DNA of 64,000 nucleotides from Anaspis maculata (lineage: Eukaryota > Arthropoda > Insecta > Coleoptera > Scraptiidae): assembly GCA_949128115.1 (NCBI GenBank), contig OX421962.1, positions 41,439,745 through 41,503,744 on the forward strand, given 5' to 3'. Position numbers and translations under genes: made by a program. Positions 47,099 to 58,966 of the stretch are shown here, one piece after another (the stretch's first letter is position 1; each line of letters begins with the position of its first letter). The notes below the pieces were generated by a model. That model was not told the DNA's origin. It made no database searches and saw nothing but the letters and a program-made list of their open reading frames with translations.

Positions 47099-47129
<31 letters not shown>

Positions 47130-47160
47130 TTATTTATTTATTTACTTTACCAAAATCAGT
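46975..47160 (+). mobile_element. 3' tail of a retroposon with (TTTA)n
   Basis: AATAAACTC at about 47090 is followed by a (TTTA)n run to about 47150. A short simple-repeat tail after AATAAA is typical of LINE or SINE 3' ends. The body upstream (about 46975-47090) is too short to classify. Confidence 0.5.
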
Positions 47161-47660
47161 CTAAGGCTCAAAGCCTAGGTCCGACCGAAGGTCTAGCTCT
47201 GAAAATTATTGGTGTAATATTCAAGGGTCAAATCTATGTATTTTACTGATTTCACCTAGGTAAGGACATACCATATGAATGCTTACAAGCCCATATTAGA
47301 CTACCCACTTTTATTTTTTTATATAATTTAATACGACACACGCATAACTGAATGTTTTTTCTTGGGGGGGGGGTCAAAAATATTAAATATTAGACACTCA
47401 GAGAATTTTAGGAAAAAAAGACGTGATGTTAAGAATTTCAATATTTTTTTCAGAATCAGAATTTAATTCCTTCAATTTGATGTATAACAAATAGGCAATG
47501 CCATTTGAAATTTTGAAGTTAGATGGGGGGGGGGGGTAAGGGGTTGAAGATACAAATTTGCTAATATACCTACCTACCTACGTTTCAGATGTCCCCCTAG
47601 AAGTAACAAGTGAATATGCCCTCACGTGCGTGTGTCTCTATAGCGCATTTTCTTAGTGCC
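47160..47660. other. Low-complexity intergenic stretch
   Basis: Contains G runs near 47370 and 47525 and a TACCTACC run near 47570; no gene or paired repeat is seen. Confidence 0.4.
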
Positions 47661-47679
47661 AGGTCTGTCATTGATAGGA

Positions 47680-48790
47680 ATGAAGTCCAGCTTGAAAATT
47701 AAATGTTCATACGAGACAAGAGTAAGTTTCACGTTTCATGACAATCGTTCCACTAATGGGTAATTTCAACATGGCGGCCAAGATGGCATCCAAATCATGA
47801 AATCCAGCTTGAAAATAAGAATTTCCATACAAGACAAGAGTGAAGTTCCAAGTTCCATGACAATCCCTCCATTAATAACAGATTTCAATATGGCGACCAA
47901 GATGGCGGCGCAATCATGAAATTTACATCGAAAATAAGAATGTTCATACAAGACAAGAGTAAGTTCCAAGTTTCATGACAATCCCTACACTGATAGCAGA
48001 TTTCAAGATAGCGGCCAAGATGGCAGCAGAATCATGAAATTTACCTTGAAAATAAGAATGTTCATAGGTACAAGGCAAGAATAAATTTCCTAGTTTCATA
48101 TCTCAATCATTCCACTAATAAGAGATTTTAATATGGTGGCCAAGATGGCGGCGGAATCAGGAAATTCAGCTTAAAAATAAGAATGATCATACAAGACAAG
48201 GGTAACTTCCAAGTTTCATGAAAATCGTTCCACTAATTGGAAATTTCAATAGGTTGCGGGAACATAACCGTCACCTTGGCACCCGCTATGGCAACGTTGC
48301 AAGTAGGCCTGACGTGGCAACAGCGGCGCATATCCGCGCTTCTTAGCCACTTTCGCTTTGGACCAGGAGCTGCTCCGGGTAGATCACTATATGGATAGAG
48401 AAAGTAGATACATACGCCAATCACGGCCCAGCTGGATCTACTTTCTTTGTCTAGTGATCTACCCTAAGCAGCTCCTGCCAAGCGCCTCTTCTTGCCCGCG
48501 CTTGCGCATGATGGGGTGCCACGGTACCGCTGTAGAGATTCGCGTGTTCTGACATTACTCAGTCAAATCTTGAGTTTATTTATTATAACTCCACAACTAA
48601 AGAAAGTTGTAATAACAAGTAGGTACTTGTGAAAATAACATTATACCATATACCCATCTTTAGGAGGCCATTTTTGTTCCCGCGACCTATGGCTGCCAAG
48701 GTGGCGGCGGAATCAGGAAATTTAGCTTAAAAATAAGAATGATCATACGAGACAAGATGTAATATTTATAATTTACTACGAATAGGGAGT
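47680..48790. repeat. About 119-bp tandem array with AAGATGGCGGC-like motifs
   Basis: Successive units contain GGCCAAGATGGC-type words at about 47771, 47890, 48008 and 48133, spaced 119, 118 and 125 bp. The array resumes at 48690 after the insertion at 48252-48687, where a further unit reads GGCTGCCAAGGTGGCGGCGG. Each unit also has GAAAATAAGAATG-TCATAC and TTTCATGACAATC. The word matches the YY1/Pleiohomeotic consensus (AAGATGGCGGC, core GCCAT on the other strand), usually twice per unit. Confidence 0.8.
48252..48687. mobile_element. TA-flanked element, GGTTGCGGGAACA ends, copy B
   Basis: The ends GGTTGCGGGAACA and TGTTCCCGCGACC are flanked by TA (48250-48251, 48688-48689). The element interrupts the tandem array: removing it and one TA restores CAATATGGC, as found in the unit at 47890. 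This identifies TA as the true target duplication. It is an inverted relative of copy A. Confidence 0.85.
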
Positions 48791-51700
48791 TATTACGGGT
48801 GGTGGTGGATAGTTTTCAAATGAAATGATCACCCGGTATATAGTTTAATTCTGTTGCAGTATAGTGGAGCGGTTGAAGCTCGCTAACGCGTCTCCTTAAC
48901 GAGTTATTTTTTTTGGAGTATAGACTAGGACACTTTGCAGTTTTTTCTGGGCCTAGAAGCAAATCATATAACATTTTGGCAACAAGCGGATTTTTACTAA
49001 ATGGACCCTGCTGAATCTAAAAATCCATGTTGCCACCCCGAAACTTGGACCGTTAGGCCCCCAGGGTCCCATTTTCGACATTTCGGGGCATTTTGGTTTT
49101 CTCCGTTTTTTTAAGTTCAACAGGTCATATCTCGAAGACCGTAACAGATAAAATAAAAAATCTTCCACTGTTGCCTTGCCTTATGATTACTGGAAGCCTC
49201 CCATGCACTTTCCGTTCTTAATTTCTGACAATTACATCTACAGATCATCAAGATCAGAAGAGATGCAAAAGCACAACACAAAAACTTGGACCTATGGGGA
49301 GCTATGTGAAATGTTGAAAATAAGTCCATATATATGCGAAACCATATGTAGAGAAAACTTCGAATAAGTTTTTGGCAAAGTTACGTTACAACAGGCCTTT
49401 TCGTTCAGGAGTTATGATTTTTTAAAAATCGATGTAGGGAAAGTGCGCGCTGTTTTGGGGGAGTGTCGGTCATTTGACCGAATAAGCTGACATCGGCCCG
49501 CAGTACAGCGGCGAGGCTAGCAGTTCGTTCTCTTACTCTCAAAATTTGCTCTGTATGGATATTAATGATCATTTCACTATGTTTGATTACGAATATGACT
49601 ATGTACCTACCTGTATGTATGCGAACCAAAGCACAAAGATCCATGGCCCATAATCTATTGCTGGTTCAGGTACTCTCATGACCGGGCCGGGCTGAATGGC
49701 ACATCGCACTATTTTGAGCAATAAACGGTCTTCGGGTAGGTAGTTTTATTGATATTATTGCGGCATCTACAAGAACGGTTGATGCAGCCGGTTTTACATC
49801 CACAAGACAAGATGTTGATCTATACTTTCGGTTAGGGGTCTTGTGTCGTCAATAAGGATCAAGTTTCGTGCTCCGTTTTTTTCCAGCCACAGTTTTCAGG
49901 AAGTAGTAAGACTGAGTCGCAGATATTCGCGTTGTACCACACTGCTGCCTGCCAGTGACTCCGCTGGATATGAAGTCGGGCTGCATAACTTGTTGGGATA
50001 GAGCTTCAGGCTTTTTGACTGTCCCAGAAAGGACATGCCTGGCGATATCAGTCCTTATTTCAACTGAATCTTTTACCTAAAAAAGATTTCCAGTCAGTAA
50101 TTTGGAAGACCTTTTGAATTTAGTTTTACTTTATAAAGCTTTGTGATGAATCTCTATGTCACAGAGATGTCATCTTCCGTTAGTGGCATAGCCTCCAAGT
50201 TCGAAAATAACGTCCGTGATACTTAGCAAATATTTTAAGGGCACTTGTAGTACAAGAAAGATAGATTTCAACCTCGGAAAAAATATGGACGTCCTGAAAA
50301 TTTGATATTCTGTTCGGAATTGAGTGCTCTACAACATATCCAAAATCGCCAAAAATCGCACCCGGGGGTTTTGAGTTATTGGAGGGGGGGGTAAAAAATT
50401 GCTGGTAAAAATGGAGGGGAGGGAACCCGTCAACCCATTGGATGCGAATACATTTTAGTTCGACGTATCATATCCCATTGATGCTATTTTGGCACAAAAA
50501 GTGTCCATCATTGTTGAAGGGGAGTAGTGGGGGGACGAAGCTCTGCTAGGTGGTCCATTTTGTTTTTATGGCCATGTAGAACCGATCACGACAAGTTTGG
50601 TATCTTTTCCGACTAAATTCAATCTCCTGAGCTCGTATCCGATGTGTAAATTCGGATGAAAACAAGTTTGAACAAGTTAACTCGAGAAAACTTGTTTTTT
50701 CTTTGACAAGTTTTACGAATTTTTTGTTCACTGTTGGAGGTGTTAATTTTAAGAAAATTTTCAGGGACCATTGAATTGAAGTGTATTGTCCACAAAAATC
50801 ATCCACTCGATGTATGTAATTTTGTTTATCGAGTTTGAAAAATCGATTTGAACTTGAGCCGGCGCGGCGCGTCGTCTACTACTGACCAGAACACTACAGC
50901 ATGCACCTTTAAATGAAAAAACCTCGAACTATTGGAGAAATAACAACTCATCTTTGAAAATTGGAGGATTTGTGGAGAATTGAATTCCCTATAACATAAA
51001 CAAAATCGCCATGAATCGTACTGCAGGGTTTTCAGTTATTTAAGGGGAGAGGTAACAGTTTATAGAGTATGAATCCTGTCAAAGTGTTATCCTCCTCCTC
51101 GAATAACTCAAAATCCTGCATTGCGATTCATGGCGATTTTGTTCATGGTATAGGGAATTCAGTTTTGCACAAATGCTCCAATTTTTGAAGATAAGTTGTT
51201 ATTTCTCCAATAGTTTGAGGTGTTTCCATTTAAAGGTGCATGCTGTAGTGTTCTGGTCAGTAGTAGACGACGTGCCGCGCCGGCTCAAGTTCAAATCGAT
51301 TTTTTAAACTCGAGAAACAAAATTATACATCGAGTGGATGATTTTTATGGAGAATACACTTCAATTCAATGGTTCCTGAAAATTTTCTAAAAATGAACAC
51401 CTCCAACAGTAAACAGAAAATTCGTGAAAATTGTTGAAGAAAAAACAAGTTTTTCCAAGTTATCTTGTTCAAACTTGTTTTCATCCGAATTTACACATCG
51501 TATACGAGCTCAGAAGATTGAATTTAGTCGGAAAAGATACCAAACTTGTCGTGATCGGTTCTACATGGCCATAAAAACAAAATGGACCACCTAGCAGAGC
51601 TTCGCCCCCCCACTACTCCCCTTCAACAATGATGGACACTTTTTTTGCCAAAATGGTATCAATGGGATATGATACGTCGAACTAAAATGTATTCGCATCC

Positions 51701-51903
51701 AATGGGTTGACGGGTTCCCTCCCCTCCATGTTTACCTGCAATTTTTCACCCCCCCTCCAATAACTCAAAACCCCCGGGTGCGATTTTTGGCGATTTTGGG
51801 TATGTTGTAGAGCACTCAATTCTGAACAAAATATCAAATTTTCATGACGTCCATATTTATTCCGAGGTTTTGCCGGGTTTTTTTCTATTTTTCCTGTACT
51901 ATT

Positions 51904-52453
51904 GTCTCCGTGATTGTCGTAATAAATGATCACGTCACATCACATCTCGTGAATGCGTGCGAAGCAAGTAGATATACTTTGTTTTTCTTCCAGCGATAAA
52001 GTTTTCCGGTGATTTCTGCCAAAGATATTGGAACAAGTAACAGGCTCATGTTGGAAGCACACCGACAAGAACTAGAGCAAGTGAAGAGCTTAGTTGAAGA
52101 TCGTCTTGCACAGATATCGGATAACTAAACTCAAAAGCCCAACAGTAGCCACCATCAACCTTTGCAAAAGAATCATACATTCATCCTCGGCGACTGACGA
52201 AAAGTTGTTGCATCGAAAAATACCAACAAAATAGTTCAGCAAGGCCATAGAAATATCTTACAGCGGTGCTTCGGATGGCATACAAAGCAGGCAGAGAAAT
52301 TTATCTATCGCAGATTTCAAAACATGAGCCATCTTTGGCAGGAATGACCGGAAAACTTTATCGCTGAAAAAAAAACAAAGTATATCTACCTGCTTCGCAC
52401 GCACTCACGAGATGTGATGTGACATCATTTATTACGGCAATAATTACGGAGAC
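51904..52453. mobile_element. Palindromic insertion in the right arm of palindrome 1
   Basis: This 550-bp block starts GTCTCCGTGATTGTCGTAAT and ends with the inverted ATTACGG...CGGAGAC. Inside, GCGAAGCAAGTAGATATACT near 51958 pairs with its inverse near 52385. The equivalent place in the left arm (about 50255) lacks it. No clear target duplication was found. Confidence 0.65.
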
Positions 52454-52456
52454 AGC

Positions 52457-52856
52457 AGCCCTAAAAATATTTGCAAAGTACCTATCACGCACGTTACTTT
52501 CGAACTTGGGGGCTATGCCACTAACGAAAGATGACATCTTTGATGCAGAGAGATTCCTCACAAAGCATTATAAAGTGAAACTAAATTCAAAAGGTCTTCT
52601 AAATTACTGACTGGAAATCTTTTTGTGGGTAAAAGATTCAGTTGAAATAAGGACTGATATCGCCAGGCATGTCCTTTCTGGGACAGTCAAAAAGCCTGAA
52701 GCTCTATCCCAACAAGTTATGCAGCCCGACTTCATATCCAGCGAAGTCACTGGCAGGCAGCAGTGTGGTACAACGCGAATATCTGCGACTCAGTCTTACT
52801 ATCTCCTGAAAACTGTGGCTGGAAAAAAACGGAGCACGGAACTTGATCCTTATTGA
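52457..52856 (+). pseudogene. Decayed coding remnant in palindrome 1
   Basis: Two consecutive frames, separated by a stop near 52608, read as ordinary protein (for example LTKDDIFDAERFLTKHY and VKDSVEIRTDIARHVLSGTV). The left arm carries the same sequence inverted at about 49845-50220 with further breaks. The protein is not recognised and may belong to the original mobile element. A gene duplicated by palindrome formation and then decayed is the likely history. Confidence 0.35.
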
Positions 52857-53769
52857 CGACGCTAGACCCCTTACCGAAAGTATAGATCAACATCTTGTCT
52901 TGTGGACGTAAAACCGGCTGAATCAACCGTTCTTGTAGATGCCGCAATAATATCAATAAAACTACCTACCCGAAGACCGCTTATTGCTCAAAATAGTGCG
53001 ATGTGCCATTCAGCCCGGCCCGGTCATGAGAGTACCTAAACCAGCAATAGATTATGGGCCATGGATCTTTGTGCTTTAGTTCGCATACATATAGGTAGGT
53101 ACATAGTCATCTTCGTAATCAAACATAGTGAAATGATCATTAATATCCATACAGAGCAAATTTTGAGAGTAAGAGAACGAACTGATAGCCTCGCCGCTGT
53201 ACTGCGGGCCGATGTCAGCTTATTCGGTCAAATGACCGACACTCCCCCAAAACAGCGCGCACTTTCCCTACATCGATTTTCAAAAAATCATAACTGCTGA
53301 ACGAAAAGGCCTGTTGTAACGTAACTTTGCCAAAAACTTATTCGAAGCTTTCTCTACATATGGTCTCGCATATATATGGGCTTATTTTCAACATTTCACA
53401 TAGCTCCCCATAGGTCGAAGTTTTTGTGTTGTGTTTTTGCTTCTCTTCTGATCTTGATGATCTGTAGATGTAATTGTCAAAAATTAAGAACGGAAAGTGC
53501 ATAGGAGGCTTTCAGTAATCATAAGGCAAGGCAACAGTGGAAGAATTTTTATTTTATCTGTTACGGTCTCCGAGATATGACCTGTTGAACTGAAAAAACC
53601 GGAGAAAACCAAAATGCTCCGAAATGTCGAAAATGGGGCCCTGGGGGCCTAACGGTCCAAATTTCGGGGTGGCAACATGGATTTTCAGATTCAGCAGGGT
53701 CCATTTGGTGAAAAACCGCTTGTTGCCAAAATGTAATATGATTTGCTTCTACAAATCATATTACATTAC

Positions 53770-54500
53770 GGTCTTGTAGGACCGGTTTCTACACCTTTTC
53801 CAGCTGTAGTTTAGAAAACTTCAGATGTATTTTAGAAAATATGAAATGTATTTAAGATTAACCAAATGTATTTAAGAAATTGCCAATGCATTTTAGAAAA
53901 CTTTAGATGTATTTTAGAAAATAAGAAATGTATTTCAGATCAACGAAATGTATTCGAGATATTACCAAATGTATTTTAGAAAACATTAAATGCATTTCAG
54001 ATTCATGAAGTTTAATGGAGAAATTGCCAATTGTATTTTCGAAAACGTTAGATGTATTTAGGATAAGATGAGATGTATTTGAGATATTATGAAATGTATT
54101 TCAGATTCAGATATTTTTTTTAGGGTAGAACAGTGATGAAAAAGCAAACGTTGTTGAGGAAAACGAACTCCAAATTCTCAACTACATTTGGCGGTTTCTC
54201 ACTTACAATTCACGTTTTCTAAACTACATATCCTTATTCTAAAATTCATTTGGTACTTTCTCAACTACATTTGAATATTCAATTATACAACTGGCATATT
54301 CTAAACTACATTTCTCAAATCTAAAATACAATTGGCAATTTCTAAACTACATTTCTCATATTTAAAATACATTTGGCAATTTCTAAACTACATTTCTTAT
54401 ATTCAAAATACAATTGGTGTTTTCTCAAATACATATCGCTAATCTGAACTACATTTGATATTATCGCAAATACAGTTGGAAATGGTGTAGACGCCTTTTG
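53770..54500. repeat. Palindrome of AAATGTATTTTAGAAAA-type tandem repeats
   Basis: From 53810 to 54110 degenerate units containing AAATGTATTTTAGAAAA recur; from 54190 to 54480 the inverse form (TTTCTAAACTACATTT) recurs. Outer words TCTACACCTTTTCCAGCTGT near 53788 and ACAGTTGGAAATGGTGTAGA near 54472 pair. The centre is near 54130. Confidence 0.75.
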
Positions 54501-55689
54501 AGAAAAGTGGCCTAGACTAGTATAACACTCTGGAACCATCACCATTCGATTGAGAAAACATCAGGCTTCAAAATATATAAATTTCAGCAAAATCGCGAGG
54601 TACCGACATTGAGTTTTTTGCCATCAAACTTCGAGAAGGTCCGATTTTCCAAGGAATTTCATCACTTACAAAAACTGAATTTTCTCGAAAAACATACGGT
54701 CTTGATGGCAGGTTCTGACGTCGATTTATAGAGAATTTCTTGGGCAACATTTTGATGTACGTCACTCTCACTCTGTTTTCTTAATTAACCCGGAAAACAA
54801 AAAAATGTGCAGAAAACAGCGACGAAATTTGTCAATGTCCGCGTTCCCTTTACAATAACTTTCGAATTCACGATATCAAATTAAGATTTTTTCACACAGA
54901 AATGTTCCTCAATTTATTCTGAAAATATGATCCCGCATAACATATAGTCGCGTTTCAAAAATAGAGGCGTCAGAAGCAAAAACATCGGAGCGCGCGCTCC
55001 CGTCAAACTGTCAGCCGCCCAGTATTTGGAACATGGGCTATGAGGTGTAAAAATTTTTCTCGACGTTATTTCAGATGATTGAGTGATGAAACTTTACATA
55101 ATGGTTTTATAGACAATTACCTCTCCCTTTGCAAATTATTGGGACCATACCATCCTGCAGAGCCCCTACAAGGTCGCTGCAAGGGCTTCTTTGGTTTAAA
55201 AAATTACCGCTAACCTACTGCAGGGCAGATATTTTTGTTTTTTTTTTCTCTTCATTTTTTTTTATACGTCACTTCTTATTCAGAACTGTATGATCTAAAA
55301 TATGTAATGCCAAGTGGTAATCAGACTCCAATACCAAAGCAGTATTGAAGGAAATACCTACCTTACAGTTCTGCGTGATTATCGAAATAGATACCTATAT
55401 ATCGAAGTTCTATAAATTCAGCGATGCAGCCAAGTGGTGGGCTACGGAACTATAGCCTCTCCCCAGATTACCAATTCTTCGCCCTTTTTTTAGAGAATTT
55501 CAGTCCTTTCTCGACTTTCGAAGGATCATTTCGTTCCCAGTTATTGGCTCAGCCTCCCACGACAAAATCTTGTCTGCGCCACTGAGTATCTGAAGTCAGG
55601 TTTCTATGTTTTGTATATTTATCGCAATGTCTGCATGAAGCACAATGGTTCTTGATCAATCTTAATGGGAAATAAGTGGAAAATTAAAT

Positions 55690-56479
55690 CCATCAAACGA
55701 ATGAAATGTCCTTATCGTCATCTGCATCATTATCGCCATCGTTCTCATTTTGAATTATTATTATTTTTGATTGGTTTTCGCAACCTTTGAATTTGCAAGC
55801 CTCAGTGCATTTTTAATGTTTCTTCAGGCACTGGCATTTCGATGTTGAGCAGTTTTTGTCTTTGCAGAAAATGTCCAACATCTCGCGGACTTCATTTGGG
55901 ATGAGAGGCCGTAGCGAGATAGTTGGTGAAATATAATTTTTTTTATGTATTTTCCCAACCGAAACGAAAAATGTCCAATCCAGGCTATGAGCCCACATTG
56001 CTGTTTCACCATATGTGACATACGCCCTTACAGATCATAATAGAAATTTTTATTGTAGAAAAGAAGTATAATTATAAAAATTTGACAGGATGCGACATAG
56101 GCCAGGCGGTATGTCGATAAACTCACTACAATCTGGAAAAAACTCCGACCAAAGCTTTTATAGTGTCAAACTCTTCGTAAGGTCAGTAGTTATCTACCAC
56201 TGAGTTTCCGCCCAAAAACGAGTTGTGCTGATTCCTCCACATCTGCGCGAAGATAAAGGATGCCTTGAAAGTGAAAAAAGACCTGTTAAACCTTCGTACT
56301 TTTCCGTCATATTTGTCTAAATGCAAACGTACAACTCTTACGCAAACATTAGAAGCACCTGTCATCATCTCTGTGCCAGTCTTACTGTTGAAAAAAAAGA
56401 TTTCTTCGTGCGGGTCATATAAATTACATTTAATCGTTTTTCCACACAAGAAAACGATGAAGCAACATGTATTTTGCAT
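55690..56479 (-). pseudogene. Left-arm remnant of TE-borne Cys-rich protein
   Basis: The minus strand repeats, with extra stops and frameshifts, the sequence of the right-arm pseudogene at 57600-58297. Recognisable pieces are FNSKTGTEMMTGASNVCVRV (near 56390) and IPNEVREMLDIFCKDKNCST (near 55870). The middle part, including the segment equivalent to EIPPTEDALRQHVLR, is deleted. Non-functional. Confidence 0.55.
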
Positions 56480-57599
56480 GTTTTCTAATAACTCGTACCC
56501 ATTGAACCCATTTATGACATTAAAATTTTAATAACAGAATTTTTGGAGATGTTGCCAGCAAAAAAGTGAATAATTTTCACCCGCCTGTTCAGTAGCAGTT
56601 TTTTCAATTTTACCAAACACCGTTTGCAAAAATTTTATAAGGAATAAAAAGCTCGAACTCTTCTCTAACGATATCCTGCCTGGCTTAACCGCGGCACGCA
56701 CTTGAAAGTCTAAAAAACTGATTTCTTTCCGAGAGGTCCTGTTTCACCCGCGTGCGGCCGTGCCTACTTGACATAGACCGGACTGAATACACGAGCTTGG
56801 AAATGTATTCTTTTCCAAATTTAAAACGCGACCATTATTATTAAGACTTTGTACATTGATTCATAAAGAAATTATATATTATTTTATCATTAATGGTCGT
56901 GTTTTAAAGCTGGAAGAGAGTACATTTCCAAGCTTGTGTAATCAGTCCGGTCTATGTCAAGTAGGCACGGCCGCACGCGGGTAAAATAGAATCGCTCTAA
57001 AAGAAATCAGTTTTCTGCACTTTCAAAAAGCGTGCCGCGGTTAAGCCAGATATAATATCATTAGAGAACAGTTTCAGTTTGTCATTCCTTATAAAATTTT
57101 CGAGAACGGTGTTTGGTGAAATTGGAAAAACTGCTGCTGAACAGGCGGGTACAAATTATTCACTTCTTGGCGGGCAACATCTTCAAAAATGCTGTTATTG
57201 AAACTTCAACGCCATAAATGGGTTCAGTGAGTACAAGTTATTAGAAAACATCCAAAATACATGTTGCTCTATCGTTTTCTTGTATAGAAAAACAATTGAA
57301 TGTGATTCATCTGACCCGCACAAAGAAATCTTTTTTTTCAACAGTAAGACTGGCACAGAGATGATGACAAATGCTTCCAATGTGTGCGTTAGAGTTGTAC
57401 GTTTGCATTGAGGCAAATAAAATGAAAAAGTACGGGGGTTTAACAGATCTTTTTGCACCTTCAAGACATTTTTTACCTTTGGGCAGATGTGGAGAAATCA
57501 GCACAACTCGTTTTTGGGCGGAAACTCAGTGGTAGATACCTACTGACCTTACGAAGAGTTTGACACCATAAAAGCTTTGGTCGGAATTTTTTCTATCCA

Positions 57600-58297
57600 A
57601 AATGACCTACCGCCTGGCCTAACACTACCAATGGCTTTTTCAAAATTGGAAAGAAAACGGCATTCGATCTTGCTAGGACGAGACTAAATGAAGTTAAATC
57701 GCTAGCGCATTTTGCTAAAAATGTACATGATGTTTCTGGCAATATTGAAATCTCGAGACGATTCATCAAGATTTTGTTCAGATGAAAAAATGACATCAAA
57801 ACACTTGACGATTTGCGACGTCACCTCACCCTTGACAAGCTCAAGCCGTCTTCCGAAATTCCTCCAACGGAGGACGCACTTCGGCAGCACGTCTTAAGGT
57901 AGCCATTTACTTGCCTGTATCAGAAAACACTGAAAAATTTCTTTTCAGATGTATGTTGCAGTGTCACATATGGCGAAACAGTAATGTGGGCTTATTGCCT
58001 GAATTGGACATTTTTCGTTTCGGTTGGGAAAATACGAGGAAAAATACATCAAATTATATTTCACAAACTATCTCCGTACAGCCTCTCATCCCAAATGAAG
58101 TCCGGGAGATGTTGGACATTTTCTGCAAAGACAAAAACTGCTCAACATCGAAATGCCAGTGCCTGAAGGAACATTTAAAATGCACTGAGGCTTGCAAATT
58201 CAAAGGTTGCGAAAACCAATCAAAAATAATAATAATTCAAAATGAGAACGATGGCGATAATGATGCCGATGACGATGAGGACATTTCATTCGTTTGA
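57600..58297 (+). pseudogene. Right-arm remnant of TE-borne Cys-rich protein
   Basis: A decayed reading passes through IKTLDDLRRHLTLDKLKP and EIPPTEDALRQHVLR (57790-57900), then a frame change, then an open frame (57911-58297) with CHIWRNSNVG, a Trp-Glu segment and a Cys-rich block. In that frame Cys72, 77, 82, 84, 91, 95 and 100 follow a CKDKNCSTSKCQCL...CTEAC pattern, and the tail is acidic. This order (P-P-T-x-D-A-L, then IW, then a CXC-like cluster) is familiar from long uncharacterised transposon-associated proteins in insects and cnidarians; I know no assigned function. The upstream part is broken, so it is a pseudogene. Confidence 0.55.
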
Positions 58298-58966
58298 TGG
58301 ATTTAATTTTCCACTTATTTCCCATTAAAATTGATCAAGAACCATTGTGCCTCATGCAGACATTACGATAAATATACAAAACACAGAAACCTGACCTCAG
58401 ATACTCAGTGGCACAGACAGGATTTTGTCGTGGGAGGCTGAGCCAATAACTGAAAACGAAATGATCCTTTGAAACTCGAGAAAGGACTAAAATTCTCTAA
58501 AAAAGGGCGAATAATTGGTAATCTGGGGAGAGGCTATAGTCCCGTAGCCCACCACTTGGCTGCACCGCTGAATTTATAGAACTTCGATATATAGGTATCT
58601 ATTTCGATAATCACGCAGAACTGTAAGGTAGGTATTTCCTTCAATACTGCTTTGATATTGGAGTCTGATTACCACTGTAATCAGACTCCACTGGCATTAC
58701 ATATTTTAGATCATACAGTTCTGAATAAGAAGTGACGTATAAAAAAAATGAAGAGAAAAAAAAAACAAAAATATCTGCTCTGCAGTAGGTTAGCGGTAAT
58801 TTTTTAAACCAAAGAAGCCCTTGCAGCGACCTTGTAGGGGCTCTGCAGGATGGTATGGTCCAAATAATTTGCAAAGGGAGAGGTAATTGTCTATAAAACT
58901 ATTATATAAAGTTTCATCACTCAATCATCTGAAATAACGCCGAGAAAAATTTTTACACCTCATAGC

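Larger units (their letters stand above)
48956..53745. repeat. Giant palindrome 1 of the composite element
   Basis: Arms 48956-51058 and 51085-53745 are reverse complements around about 51071. Landmarks include ACCGGGCCGGGCTGAATGGC near 49681, inverted near 53022, and CATATCCCATTGATGCTATT near 50468, inverted near 51655. The right arm is longer because of a 550-bp insertion at 51904-52453. Identity appears high across long stretches. The same peptide frame (SLAAVLRADVSLFGQMTD) is open in both arms, near 49500 (-) and 53200 (+). Confidence 0.85.

Noticed and set aside
47680..48790. Regularly spaced repeats as a CRISPR-like array
   Set aside because: The whole 119-bp unit is repeated with no unique spacers, in a eukaryotic genome; it is an ordinary tandem repeat.
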